Shown here: one piece after another, positions 17,600-26,985 of the stretch | Position numbering within the stretch: position 1 is the first letter of the stretch | Layout of the letters: each line of letters begins with the position of its first letter | From: JBIKVP01 sp044356745 | Lineage (GTDB): Bacteria > Pseudomonadota > Alphaproteobacteria > Rhizobiales > Beijerinckiaceae | DNA: 64,000 bases | Assembly: GCA_044356745.1 (NCBI GenBank) | Contig: JBIKVP010000001.1 | Span: forward strand, 1-64,000 | Reading direction: 5' to 3' | Position numbers and translations under genes: made by a program | Notes under the pieces: model-generated | Told to the model about the DNA's origin: nothing | Seen by the model: only the letters and a program-made list of their open reading frames with translations | Databases searched by the model: none

Positions 17600-18730
17600 T
17601 TAAGCACTTCTCATAATAATCGCACTCCCGAGACCACCCGCGGCTGGAATACTAGCAAGCCCTTGTCCACTGCCACGCTCAATCAAATCGTGCCATAAAC
17701 GCACCATAAGAATTGCACCCGACGCACCGATAGGATGCCCGCGCGCAAGCGCCCCCCCTTTGCGATTGATGCGGTTTATATCAAGGCCTAACGCTTCAAT
17801 GCAAACAAGTGCCTGCACTGCAAATGCTTCCATCAATTCAATGAGATGAATATCATTGAGTGCCACACCTGTTTTCGCGAGAAGTTTATGGATGGCCGTG
17901 ATGGGTGCAAGTGCAGGCTGAGTGGGATCACACCCCACCTGAACGCCCGCCACCACTTCACAATGAAAACCATCCCACCCCATACGGATCAGTTGACGCT
18001 CTGACACAAGCAATAAAACCGCCGCGGCATCTGCTTCAACGGCAATTGTCGCTGCAGTCAATGCATGATCCCCTTCCCCCGCAATAGGTTGCAAACGCGA
18101 ACACAAAGAGGGGTTGAGAGGCCGTGAAAAAGCATCGCGTTGAATGTGATCAAGGATCACAATTTCATCGGTTGAAAAGTGTGCGGCACATGCTTTGTCA
18201 TGGCTTTGAGCGGCATAAGCGTCTTGCTGAACACGCGTAACGTGAGAGTGATGCGCTAAAGCGGCGGCGGCTTTGAGCATATCAGGATCACGCTCCGCCC
18301 ACGGTGTGAAGGGCGGACGCAAATATTCAACAGGTGTATCATACGGGAATTTAGGCCGCGAAAATCGCAAAGGAGAACGCGAATAACTTTCAACTCCCCC
18401 AGCGACAATCACATCTGCATCTCCGGCGCGTATGCGACTGGCAGCGAGTATAACCGCGTCCAGCCCCGCACAACACTGTGTATCAATCGTGAGAGCTGGA
18501 ATTGACTCAGGCCAATCTGCACATAATGCTGCCATGCGTGCAGGATTGCCGCCGCCATAGAGCGCATTTCCCATGATCACCATATCAATATCTGAGGGCG
18601 ATAATCCGCTTTGAGATATGAGGGCACGAAAGCACGGCGCAGCTAGTTCAAAGGTTTCACACCGTGCAAAAGCGCCATGACGCGGCACAACAGCGGTACG
18701 TGTTGCCGCAATGATAAAAACGCGGCTCAT
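17600..18730 (-). CDS. Thiolase-like acyltransferase lacking part of the canonical active site
   Basis: 376 residues with the thiolase fold. The acyl-accepting Cys lies in DTQCCAGLDAV (about residue 80), and GGALARGHPIGASGA carries the active-site His. Two standard motifs have changed: NEAFA is MEAFA, and the C-terminal CxGGG block is PAAGGLG, so the second catalytic Cys is absent. True degradative or biosynthetic thiolases need that Cys for Claisen condensation. The protein may therefore be an acyltransferase or binding protein rather than acetyl-CoA acetyltransferase. ATG 18730 overlaps the upstream methyltransferase stop (ATGA), which implies translational coupling. Confidence 0.8.
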   Translation of the reverse strand: MSRVFIIAATRTAVVPRHGAFARCETFELAAPCFRALISQSGLSPSDIDMVIMGNALYGGGNPARMAALCADWPESIPALTIDTQCCAGLDAVILAASRIRAGDADVIVAGGVESYSRSPLRFSRPKFPYDTPVEYLRPPFTPWAERDPDMLKAAAALAHHSHVTRVQQDAYAAQSHDKACAAHFSTDEIVILDHIQRDAFSRPLNPSLCSRLQPIAGEGDHALTAATIAVEADAAAVLLLVSERQLIRMGWDGFHCEVVAGVQVGCDPTQPALAPITAIHKLLAKTGVALNDIHLIELMEAFAVQALVCIEALGLDINRINRKGGALARGHPIGASGAILMVRLWHDLIERGSGQGLASIPAAGGLGSAIIMRSA

Positions 18731-19371
18731 GAACGCTTTCGCGCAACCACCAGCCATTGCTTGGCGGTGATTTCATCGGATGCTTCAAAGGTGAGCTTTT
18801 TGAGCAAGTAGCGCACATCGGGAAAACGCCATTGCTGCACCGATTGCGCCTTGATCAACTCAAGCCCGCCACAAGTCGCGAGTTCAACCGCTGTCTCGCG
18901 AACAAAAAAGCGCAAATGCGTGCGATCGAGCAAACCAAAATCACGATAATGAAAATCACCTTGAAACAACAAGCGCATGATAAATTTGAAATTACGAATA
19001 TTGGGAACAGACAAAATCAGGCGTCCTCCTGGCGCAATAAGAGCACTCACCCGCTTAATCAGCGCCCACGGATCAACCATGTGCTCAAGCACATCAAGGC
19101 AGAGCACCAGATCAAGGGAAACGGGAGCAATATCTGCTTCAAGCGGTGCAAGCGCAGCGTCACCCCGCCAAAGCTGATCAAAATGCGGCATCGCTTGATC
19201 CGCAACAGGATCAACATATTCGATCCCGCCAGCCCACGTCACATTGTGATGTGCTTTCACCAGTGCGGTGGTTGCACCTGTCCCGCAACCAATATCAAGC
19301 AACCGGCTGACCTGTTGAGGAAGCCAAGGCAAAATTTCCGTGCGAGCAGTGGTGTAGTAGGTTGAATCCAT
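18727..19371 (-). CDS. Class I SAM-dependent methyltransferase
   Basis: 214 residues with motif I LLDIGCGTGATTALV (about residues 23-37), motif II-like LDLVLCLDVLEHMVDPWAL and motif III APGGRLILSVPNI. The following block, IMRLLFQGDFHYRDFGLLDR, then THLRFF, is typical of methyltransferases of the glycosyl/lipid type (Methyltransf_11/23) found near polysaccharide genes. The substrate is unknown. It is the first gene of a two-gene unit with the thiolase-like protein, joined by an ATGA overlap. Confidence 0.82.
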   Translation of the reverse strand: MDSTYYTTARTEILPWLPQQVSRLLDIGCGTGATTALVKAHHNVTWAGGIEYVDPVADQAMPHFDQLWRGDAALAPLEADIAPVSLDLVLCLDVLEHMVDPWALIKRVSALIAPGGRLILSVPNIRNFKFIMRLLFQGDFHYRDFGLLDRTHLRFFVRETAVELATCGGLELIKAQSVQQWRFPDVRYLLKKLTFEASDEITAKQWLVVARKRS

Positions 19372-19558
19372 CACGGGGCTATAGCGTTCAAGTGCACTTT
19401 TGACCAGTCTTGTTTATCATGTCGCAAAGGACTGGTCATTTTATAAAAAAACGGTATAAGTCGACATGTATATTGCTTTAAACAAGATACATTGACCGTG
19501 CTCGACGACATCTGGGCACGGCCAAAATACGTCAATCCCTCACTGAAAGGATCATCCG

Positions 19559-19828
19559 ATGTCGATTACTGCTGAGCGCAAAAGCGTTTTAATTAAAGAA
19601 TATGCCACAAAGCCTGAAGATACAGGCTCACCTGAAGTGCAGGTTGCCGTGCTCACTGAGCGCATCAACAACCTGACAGCGCACTTTAAAGAGCATAAAA
19701 AAGATAACCACTCCCGTCGCGGATTGTTGAAAATGGTGTCGCAGCGTCGCGCCCTTCTTGACTACGTGAAGGGTAAAGAAGAAGCCCGCTATAAGACTCT
19801 CATTGAGCGTCTGGGCATCCGTCGTTAA
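19559..19828 (+). CDS. rpsO: 30S ribosomal protein S15
   Basis: 89 residues, the family length. The conserved blocks TGSPEVQVAVLTERINNLTA, HFKEHKKDNHSRRGLL and MVSQRRALLDYV are present. S15 binds the central domain of 16S rRNA early in 30S assembly. AAAGGA lies upstream of ATG 19559. It is followed by a terminator and then pnp, the conserved rpsO-pnp order. Confidence 0.98.
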   Translation: MSITAERKSVLIKEYATKPEDTGSPEVQVAVLTERINNLTAHFKEHKKDNHSRRGLLKMVSQRRALLDYVKGKEEARYKTLIERLGIRR

Positions 19829-19833
19829 AAAGG

Positions 19834-19863
19834 TGCGCTTTACGAGATGTAAAGCGCATTTTA
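19834..19863 (+). terminator. Terminator between rpsO and pnp
   Basis: TGCGCTTTAC, loop GAGAT, GTAAAGCGCA, then TTTTAT. A perfect 10-bp stem a few bases after the rpsO stop. In enterobacteria the same interval also carries an RNase III site; that is not shown here. Confidence 0.8.
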
Positions 19864-20040
19864 TCATGATTCACATGCTCTTATAAGGGCATGTGTGCAT
19901 CGTCCCATGCGGGGACAGGATCGTTGGATTTTTGCTTATTTGAAAAAATCTTGCCGTCTTGTCCGTCGTGGGTGTTTTGAGCAAAATCACCATCCAAAAT
20001 GACTATCTATGCAAAATGATAGTCTATGAAAGAGACAAGA

Positions 20041-22170
20041 ATGTTTAATATCCACCGTGAAGAACTGATCTGGGGCGGGCAAAAGCTCGTTCTTGAAACA
20101 GGTAAAATTGCCCGTCAAGCTGATGGTGCCGTGCTCGCCTCTTATGGCGAAACCGTTGTGCTCGCGACTGTTGTATCCGAAAAAACTGCAAAACCTGGCA
20201 TCGACTTTTTTCCTTTAACTGTGAACTATCAAGAAAAATATTTTGCGGCTGGTCGTATCCCAGGGGGATACATCAAACGCGAAGGTCGTCCGTCCGAGCG
20301 TGAAACGCTGATCTGTCGCCTGATCGATCGTCCGATTCGTCCCCTGTTCGTTGAAGGGTATCGCAATGAGACGCAGATCATTGTAACGGTTCTTCAGCAC
20401 GATTTAGAGAATGATCCTGACATTCTCTCTCTGGTTGCAACCTCTGCGGCACTGACCCTTTCAGGCGTGCCATTTATGGGACCCGTGGGCGCAGCGAAAG
20501 TTGCTTACGTCAACGGTCAATATAAACTCAATCCAACAATTGCCGAGATGGAAGAATCTAATCTTGATCTGATTGTTGCAGGAACAACTGACGCAGTATT
20601 GATGGTTGAGTCAGAAGCAAAAGAGCTTTCTGAAGAGATCATGCTTGGTGCTGTGATGTTTGGCCACAAACACTTTCAACCAGTCATTGAAGCCATTGTG
20701 CGTTTGGCTGAAAAAGCCGCAAAAGAGCCACGCGATTTCTCTCCACCAGATCATTCTGCGGTAGAAAAAGCAGTGCTGAAAATCGTCGAAAAAGATCTGC
20801 GTAAAGCTTACGCTATCACCGAAAAGCAGCTTCGTTATGCTGCAGTTGATGCGGCAAAAGAAAAAATGTTTGCAGCACTCGCTCCTGAAGGCGAAGAGGC
20901 AAAATTTGAGCCTGAAGTTCTCAAAACAGTCTTTAAAGATGTTCAGGCGAAAATCGTGCGTTGGAATATCCTTGATGACGGCAAGCGTATTGATGGCCGT
21001 GATGTTAAAACGGTACGTCAAATTGTTTCTGAAGTGGGCTTACTGCCACGCACGCACGGCTCAGCTTTATTTACACGTGGTGAAACACAGGCGCTCGTTG
21101 TTGCCACATTAGGCACAGGCGAAGATGAACTGAAAGTTGATGGTCTTGATGGTCTTCATCTTGAGCGCTTCATGCTTCATTATAACTTCCCGCCTTTCTC
21201 TGTTGGTGAAACGGGACGTGTGGGCTCTCCAGGTCGTCGTGAAATTGGTCACGGCAAGCTTGCATGGCGTGCGCTTAAACCCATGCTGCCAGCGCCTCAT
21301 GAATTCCCTTACACCTTGCGTGTGGTCTCTGAGATTACGGAGTCAAACGGTTCATCATCCATGGCGACCGTATGCGGTACATCGCTTGCGTTGATGGATG
21401 CGGGCGTGCCACTGCGTCGTCCTGTTGCCGGTATTGCAATGGGTCTTATTCTGGAAGACAAGCGCTTTGCAGTACTCTCCGATATCTTAGGTGATGAAGA
21501 TCACTTAGGCGATATGGATTTTAAAGTTGCAGGAACAAGCGAAGGCATTACCTCGCTTCAAATGGACATTAAAATCGCTGGTATCACTGAAGAGATCATG
21601 AAAGTGGCACTTTCTCAGGCAAAAGATGGCCGTATTCACATCTTGGATGAAATGAGCAAAGCACTCTCAACAGCGCGTGATGAGTTGGGTGAGTTTGCAC
21701 CCCGCATTGAAGTGATGAACATTCCCACCGATAAAATTCGTGAAGTGATTGGCACGGGCGGAAAAGTTATCCGCGAAATCGTTGAGAAAACAGGCGCGAA
21801 AGTCGACATCAGCGATGATGGTACAATCAAAATCGCTTCTGCCGATCAAAAAGCGATTAAAGCCGCTTACAACTGGATCCGTGGCATTGTTGCGGAAGCT
21901 GAAGTGGGTCACATTTATGATGGCACTGTCGTAAAAACCGCTGAATTTGGCGCCTTCGTCAATTTCTTTGGTTCAAAAGATGGTCTGGTTCACATTTCGC
22001 AGCTCTCTGATCAACGCGTTCAGAAAGTGACGGATGTGGTCAAAGAAGGCCAGAAAGTGAAAGTCAAATTACTTGGTTTTGATGATCGCGGCAAAATTCG
22101 CCTTTCCATGAAAGTTGTCGATCAGGAAACAGGCGAAGATCTTGAAGCCAAGTCTGAGAATGCAGCTTGA
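20041..22170 (+). CDS. pnp: Polyribonucleotide nucleotidyltransferase (PNPase)
   Basis: 709 residues from ATG 20041 (MFNIHREELIWGGQKLVLET). It has two RNase PH-like core domains with the FFPLTVNYQEKYFAAGRIPG and GSPGRREIGHGKLAWRAL phosphorolytic motifs. A KH domain (IREVIGTGGKVIREIVEKTG, about residues 565-584) and an S1 domain (GAFVNFFGSKDGLVHISQLS) follow. The enzyme degrades RNA 3'-5' with phosphate and is a degradosome component. An in-frame ATG at 20026 is less likely by family alignment. The C-terminus is complete. Confidence 0.97.
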   Translation: MFNIHREELIWGGQKLVLETGKIARQADGAVLASYGETVVLATVVSEKTAKPGIDFFPLTVNYQEKYFAAGRIPGGYIKREGRPSERETLICRLIDRPIRPLFVEGYRNETQIIVTVLQHDLENDPDILSLVATSAALTLSGVPFMGPVGAAKVAYVNGQYKLNPTIAEMEESNLDLIVAGTTDAVLMVESEAKELSEEIMLGAVMFGHKHFQPVIEAIVRLAEKAAKEPRDFSPPDHSAVEKAVLKIVEKDLRKAYAITEKQLRYAAVDAAKEKMFAALAPEGEEAKFEPEVLKTVFKDVQAKIVRWNILDDGKRIDGRDVKTVRQIVSEVGLLPRTHGSALFTRGETQALVVATLGTGEDELKVDGLDGLHLERFMLHYNFPPFSVGETGRVGSPGRREIGHGKLAWRALKPMLPAPHEFPYTLRVVSEITESNGSSSMATVCGTSLALMDAGVPLRRPVAGIAMGLILEDKRFAVLSDILGDEDHLGDMDFKVAGTSEGITSLQMDIKIAGITEEIMKVALSQAKDGRIHILDEMSKALSTARDELGEFAPRIEVMNIPTDKIREVIGTGGKVIREIVEKTGAKVDISDDGTIKIASADQKAIKAAYNWIRGIVAEAEVGHIYDGTVVKTAEFGAFVNFFGSKDGLVHISQLSDQRVQKVTDVVKEGQKVKVKLLGFDDRGKIRLSMKVVDQETGEDLEAKSENAA

Positions 22171-22180
22171 TTTTTTGGAT

Positions 22181-22304
22181 ATGAACCTCAGCCGTTGTGC
22201 CCGCACGTGTTGCGGGCATTCACGTCTTTAGAACCACTGAGTATTTGGAATAGATAAATTCATGGATACGCGGGTTAAGCCCGCGCATCACAGTTGAGGT
22301 TCAT
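22181..22304. repeat. Diverged composite palindromic repeat between pnp and rfbA
   Basis: The outer ends are a perfect 10-bp inverted repeat, ATGAACCTCA (22181-22190) and TGAGGTTCAT (22295-22304). Inside are two palindromes. The left one is TGCCCGCA-CGTGT-TGCGGGCA (22198-22218). The right one is GGATACGCGGGTTAAGCCCG followed by CGCATCAC (22264-22291). The right half matches the copy at 40018-40050 almost base for base, so this is a diverged member of the composite family clustered at 35.9-40.1 kb. The left hairpin may also help end the pnp transcript, though no T-run follows. Confidence 0.65.
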
Positions 22305-22364
22305 GAACATGTGCCTCAACGTTACGATGTCATTAGGGTGCACCCTCAACACAAGAAATCTATC

Positions 22365-23264
22365 ATGCCCCCACGTAAAGGCATAATTCTCGCAGGTGGA
22401 TCAGGGACGCGGTTGCATCCCGTGACCCATGTTGTCTCGAAACAACTGCTTCCCATTTATGATAAACCAATGATCTATTATCCTCTGTCAACGCTAATGT
22501 TGGCAGGGATACGCGACATTTTAATCATATCAACACCGCGTGATTTGCCCCTCTTTGAAGCGTTGTTTGGGGATGGATCAAGCCTTGGCTTAAACCTGCA
22601 TTACGCTGTGCAAGATAAACCTGAGGGCATTGCGCAAGCCTTTCATATTGGCCGCGATTTTATTGGTGATGCATCTGTTGCACTTGTTCTCGGCGATAAT
22701 ATCTTTTATGGGCATGGCCTTTCAAAATTGGTGCAAAATGCTGCACAAAAGACGCAAGGCGCAACCATATTCGCTTATAATGTGGCCAATCCTGAGGCGT
22801 TTGGTGTGATTGCTTTTGATGAACATGGCAATCCAAAGTCAATTATCGAAAAACCGAAAAATCCCCCTTCACCATGGGCGGTAACTGGCCTTTATTTTTA
22901 TGATAATTCTGTCGTGGAAAAAGCAGATCGTCTTAAACCCTCCCCACGGGGTGAGCTTGAAATCACAGACATCAATCAGATGTACCTTGATGAAGGCACG
23001 CTTAACGTTGAGAAATTTAGCCGTGGTTATGCATGGCTTGATACAGGCACGCATGATTCGCTGATTCAAGCTGCTGAATTTGTGCGCACCGTCCAAGAGC
23101 GCCAAGGCTTAAGCATTGGCTGCTTGGAAGAAATTGCTTGGCGTATGAATTTTATCACACTTGAAACACTCAGTAGTCTTGCTCAAAATTTTGGAAAATC
23201 AAGTTACGGCGTTTATTTAAAGCGATTAGTTGATCAAGCGCAACGTGGACACGATGAGAACTGA
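22365..23264 (+). CDS. rfbA: Glucose-1-phosphate thymidylyltransferase
   Basis: 299 residues from ATG 22365 (MPPRKGIILAGGSGTRLHPV). The nucleotidyltransferase signature GGSGTRL, the active-site GDNIFYGHGL and YAWLDTGTHDSL are typical of RmlA. It makes dTDP-glucose from dTTP and glucose-1-phosphate, the first step to dTDP-L-rhamnose. The frame is open upstream to GTG 22311, but family N-termini begin at the chosen Met. It lies about 7 kb away from rfbC/rfbB/rfbD, so the pathway genes are split. Confidence 0.95.
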   Translation: MPPRKGIILAGGSGTRLHPVTHVVSKQLLPIYDKPMIYYPLSTLMLAGIRDILIISTPRDLPLFEALFGDGSSLGLNLHYAVQDKPEGIAQAFHIGRDFIGDASVALVLGDNIFYGHGLSKLVQNAAQKTQGATIFAYNVANPEAFGVIAFDEHGNPKSIIEKPKNPPSPWAVTGLYFYDNSVVEKADRLKPSPRGELEITDINQMYLDEGTLNVEKFSRGYAWLDTGTHDSLIQAAEFVRTVQERQGLSIGCLEEIAWRMNFITLETLSSLAQNFGKSSYGVYLKRLVDQAQRGHDEN

Positions 23265-23363
23265 GCTTTAATAGGCGCCCAATCAGGCCATAAGTTTATT
23301 GTGACAAGACGTTGTCCGTGTTAGCAAAAATACTTAAAATCCGTTTTGTGAAAGTTTGCAGTT

Positions 23364-24416
23364 ATGACCTCTGCCTCTGCTTTAGTGTCTCACTCATCAG
23401 CCATTCCCTTTGAGGATATCCGCAACCTACTAACCGTTATGCCCGATGCAGATGATGAGGCGGTTGAGGTGGTACGCGCACGGGATCGTCAGCTGACAAA
23501 ACCAGAGGGATCACTCGGGCGTTTAGAGACAGTTGTTGAGTGGCTCGCAGCATGGCAAGGCAAAGGTGAGCCCACACTAAACCGCCCTTTGGTTGCAGTG
23601 TTTGCCGCAAGTCATGGTGTAACGAAGCATAATGTGTCAGCTTATCCCGCAGAAGTGACACGTCAAATGCGCGATAATTTCGCGGCAGGCGGCGCTGCAA
23701 TTAATCAACTCACAACAATGGCAGGTCTTGGTTTCAAAGTGTTTGATCTTGCCGTTGATGTCCCCACGGGCGATATCACCATTGAGGCGGCCCTTGATGA
23801 AAAATCATGTGTCGCAACAATGGCTTTTGGGATGGAAGCGTTGACAGGAGGCATTGACCTCTTAGTTTTGGGCGAAATGGGCATCGGCAACACAACGATT
23901 GCATCAGCCATTTATGCTGCACTTTTTGGCGGAGAGGTCTCGCAATGGGTTGGGCGCGGCACGGGTGTCGATGATGAGGGATTACAACGCAAAATCAGTG
24001 TGATTGAACAAGCGCTTCAAACACATCGCCATGCGCTGAACGATCCACTGGAAGTTCTACGCTGTTTAGGTGGGCGCGACATTGCCGCTATGGCAGGTGC
24101 TATTCTTGCCGCACGTCTGCAACGCGTTCCTGTCATTCTTGATGGTTTTGTTGCTACCGCAGCCGCAGCCATTATTCATGCACTCAATCCGGGTTTATTG
24201 GATCATTGTATCGCTGGACACGTCTCCGCAGAGAGCGCTCATGCACAGGTACTAAGCCGCCTTGGTCTTAAACCGCTTCTTAATTTAGAGATGCGTTTGG
24301 GTGAAGGAACTGGGGCAGCACTGGCAGCTTATGTTGTCAAAGGTGCGCTTGCCTGTCATCAAGGTATGGCGACGTTTAAACAAGCGCAGGTTGCTCAATG
24401 CGTAACAAGCTCATAG
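23364..24416 (+). CDS. cobT: Nicotinate-nucleotide:dimethylbenzimidazole phosphoribosyltransferase
   Basis: 350 residues. The conserved RQLTKPEGSLGRLE, VFAASHGVTKHNVSAYPAEV, GEMGIGNTT and LEMRLGEGTGAALA blocks define CobT/CobU. It makes alpha-ribazole phosphate for the lower ligand of cobalamin. No other cob gene is adjacent and no cobalamin riboswitch element is visible in the 99-bp upstream gap. Its neighbour is a deformylase-like gene seven bases downstream, probably co-transcribed with it. Confidence 0.94.
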   Translation: MTSASALVSHSSAIPFEDIRNLLTVMPDADDEAVEVVRARDRQLTKPEGSLGRLETVVEWLAAWQGKGEPTLNRPLVAVFAASHGVTKHNVSAYPAEVTRQMRDNFAAGGAAINQLTTMAGLGFKVFDLAVDVPTGDITIEAALDEKSCVATMAFGMEALTGGIDLLVLGEMGIGNTTIASAIYAALFGGEVSQWVGRGTGVDDEGLQRKISVIEQALQTHRHALNDPLEVLRCLGGRDIAAMAGAILAARLQRVPVILDGFVATAAAAIIHALNPGLLDHCIAGHVSAESAHAQVLSRLGLKPLLNLEMRLGEGTGAALAAYVVKGALACHQGMATFKQAQVAQCVTSS

Positions 24417-24422
24417 CTTTTT

Positions 24423-24926
24423 ATGATGACAGAGCTTCTCTTTTATCCAGATCCACGCCTGAGCTTAAAAGCAGAAACTATCACGCATTTTGATGACAAT
24501 CTTGCATCAGCCGTTGGCAAGCTGCAACACATCATGAAGGATGCAAGGGCAGTTGGTTTAAGCGCGTGTCACATAGGTGATTTACGACGTTATATCGTGA
24601 TTGATTTACCTGCGCCCTGCACCATCGCGATGCCACTTATCTGCATTAATCCAATCATCATCCGTGCATCAAAAGACACACAAAAACACATGGAAGGCAG
24701 CGTGAGTATGCCCGGTGTCACGGCTGAAGTTGAACGCGCCACGCACATCACGTTAACGTATAAAGACATGGTGGGAAATCATCACACCCTTGAAGCAGAT
24801 GGCTTTTTAAGCGCCTGTATTCAACATGAAATTGATCAACTTGATGGGATATTCTGGCTACGGCGTTTATCACGTCTCAAGCGTGAGCTTTTGATCAAAA
24901 AATATGGCAAAATGCACCACGCATGA
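24423..24926 (+). CDS. Peptide deformylase-like protein with altered metal ligands
   Basis: 167 residues with the deformylase fold: FYPDPRLSLKAE, ARAVGLSACHIGD (motif 1), EGSVSMPG (motif 2) and QHEIDQLDG (motif 3). In active enzymes motif 2 is EGCLS, with Cys as metal ligand, and motif 3 is HExxH. Here the Cys is Ser and the second His is Gln, so two of three metal ligands are missing. Such def-like paralogues occur in rhizobia beside a normal def. A deformylase activity is therefore unlikely. The last bases overlap the uvrC start (ATGA). Confidence 0.88.
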   Translation: MMTELLFYPDPRLSLKAETITHFDDNLASAVGKLQHIMKDARAVGLSACHIGDLRRYIVIDLPAPCTIAMPLICINPIIIRASKDTQKHMEGSVSMPGVTAEVERATHITLTYKDMVGNHHTLEADGFLSACIQHEIDQLDGIFWLRRLSRLKRELLIKKYGKMHHA

Positions 24927-26863
24927 GTGATTCTGATACGCCCCCTTTAGAAAGCGCTTTGATTCCGTCTGATTTAAAAGTCGGGATTGAGGTGATTGCA
25001 CGCTTTGCGGCCACACTACCTCATAAATCAGGGGTTTATCGCATGATGGATGCGAGCGGCGATGTGCTTTATGTAGGCAAAGCCAAAAGTTTAAAAAACC
25101 GCGTCACAAGTTATGCACGCGGACAGGCACATTCGCACCGTGTAGCGAAAATGATTACGCAAACAGCGGCGATGGAATTTATAACCACTGATACGGAAAC
25201 CGAAGCGCTGCTGCTTGAAGCCAATCTGATCAAACAGTTACGCCCCCGTTACAATGTTCTGTTGCGCGATGATAAATCGTTTCCATACATTTTGATCACG
25301 GGGGATCATGATGCACCACAGTTGATCAAGCACAGGGGCGGACGATCCCGTAAAGGACGCTATTTTGGCCCTTTCGCGAGTGGTGGCGCGGTCAATCATG
25401 CCATGCTAATTTTACAGCGCGCATTTTTGCTGCGCACGTGTGAAGACAGTGAGTTTGCTACACGCAAACGTCCTTGTCTGCTTTATCAAATCAAACGTTG
25501 TTCTGCGCCTTGTACGGGCGAAATAACGCGCGACAATTATCACGAGCTTGTACAAGAAGCATGTGATTTTCTCTCAGGAAAATCAGCCTCCGTCCAAAAA
25601 CGTTTAGCAGGTGATATGGAGCGCGCTTCTGATGCCCTTGAATTTGAACAAGCAGCAGCCATCCGTGATCGCTTGGCGGTGCTATCCACCATTCAAGCGT
25701 CTCAAGGCATTAATATGCAAGGGCTGGAAGAAGCAGATGTATTTGCGATCGACGCACAAGGTGGCCACATCTGCATTATGGTGTTTTTTATCCGGAATTT
25801 CCAGAATTGGGGTAACAGAGCGTATTATCCAAAGGCAGATGTTGAAGAACCTCTCGACGAAATTTTAGGCAGCTTTCTGACCCAGTTTTATGATGACAAA
25901 CCCGCGCCACGTTTTATTTTGACGTCTCACACTATAAGCGAAGCAGAACTGATTGGAGAAGCGCTTGCCACGCGCATTGGCCACAAGGTCGAGGTGATCT
26001 GTCCTAAACGGGGCGAAAAAGCTGATATTGTGATTCAAGCAGCACGTAACGCCAAAGAAGCTTTGTCGCGCAAGCTGGCAGAAAGCACAGCGCATACACA
26101 GCTTCTTAAAGCTGTCGGCGAAGCACTCGGCATGAGTGCACCACCCCGTCGCATTGAAGTGTATGATAACTCTCATATTTCTGGCACGAATGCCGTCGGT
26201 GCGATGATCGTTGCAGGTGAAACAGGTTTTATGAAAGCGCATTATCGCCTGTTCACAATTGCCACGGACACATTCACCCCGGGCGATGATTACGGCATGA
26301 TGCGCGAAGTGCTGACACGGCGTTTCAAACGGCTTGTTAAAGCAAGTGCGGATAATCCATCCTCAAAAGATGATGAAACGACAAGTTTTGAAAGCTGGCC
26401 TGATCTTGTATTGATTGATGGTGGAGCAGGACAACTAAACCTCGTTCAAGATGTGATGAATGAGCTGATGCCAGAAGGCGATTTGCCACGACCATTGCTC
26501 GTAGGTGTCGCGAAGGGCCGTGATCGCGATGCAGGGCGCGAAACATTCGTCATGACAGATCGCAAACCGTTCAAGCTCCCTCCCCGTGATGCCGCACTTT
26601 ATTATATACAGCGTCTGCGTGATGAAGCGCATCGCTTTGCGATTGGCGCTCATCGTGCCAAGCGCTCACGCGCACTCGTTAAAAGTGATCTGGATGATAT
26701 TAAAGGCATTGGCCCGCGTCGCAAACGCGCCTTATTGCTGCATTTTGGCACAGCAAAAGCGGTGTCAAACGCATCTTTAGATGATTTAATGCGCACACCC
26801 AGGGTGAATGCCGCAACCGCTCAAGCAGTGTATAATTTCTTTCAGGGCAGCGCGAAGAGTTAA
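24923..26863 (+). CDS. uvrC: Excinuclease ABC subunit C
   Basis: 646 residues. An N-terminal GIY-YIG nuclease (SGVYRMMDASGDVLYVGKAK) makes the 3' incision. A Cys-rich segment (CEDSEF...RPCLLYQIKRCSAPC), a UVR motif for UvrB binding (DALEFEQAAAIRDRLAVLS), an RNase H-like domain with YDNSHISGTNAVGAMIV for the 5' incision, and a C-terminal helix-hairpin-helix (DIKGIGPRRKRALLLHFG) follow. It is translationally coupled to the upstream deformylase-like gene by an ATGA overlap. It is slightly longer than typical (about 610) owing to an insertion before LVLIDGGAGQL. Confidence 0.97.
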   Translation: MSDSDTPPLESALIPSDLKVGIEVIARFAATLPHKSGVYRMMDASGDVLYVGKAKSLKNRVTSYARGQAHSHRVAKMITQTAAMEFITTDTETEALLLEANLIKQLRPRYNVLLRDDKSFPYILITGDHDAPQLIKHRGGRSRKGRYFGPFASGGAVNHAMLILQRAFLLRTCEDSEFATRKRPCLLYQIKRCSAPCTGEITRDNYHELVQEACDFLSGKSASVQKRLAGDMERASDALEFEQAAAIRDRLAVLSTIQASQGINMQGLEEADVFAIDAQGGHICIMVFFIRNFQNWGNRAYYPKADVEEPLDEILGSFLTQFYDDKPAPRFILTSHTISEAELIGEALATRIGHKVEVICPKRGEKADIVIQAARNAKEALSRKLAESTAHTQLLKAVGEALGMSAPPRRIEVYDNSHISGTNAVGAMIVAGETGFMKAHYRLFTIATDTFTPGDDYGMMREVLTRRFKRLVKASADNPSSKDDETTSFESWPDLVLIDGGAGQLNLVQDVMNELMPEGDLPRPLLVGVAKGRDRDAGRETFVMTDRKPFKLPPRDAALYYIQRLRDEAHRFAIGAHRAKRSRALVKSDLDDIKGIGPRRKRALLLHFGTAKAVSNASLDDLMRTPRVNAATAQAVYNFFQGSAKS

Positions 26864-26985
26864 CGTCTTATTGACGTTCACATTCAGACTTGCTTTTCAC
26901 CCTATCAACGTTATCGGTAGAGTAGCAGAGTCATTTGCATGAATAAGTCAAAACACAAGTCAATCATAAGGGGGCAGACAAGGGC

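Noticed and set aside
23265..23363. Possible cobalamin riboswitch before cobT
   Set aside because: The 99-bp gap is too short and lacks the conserved box.
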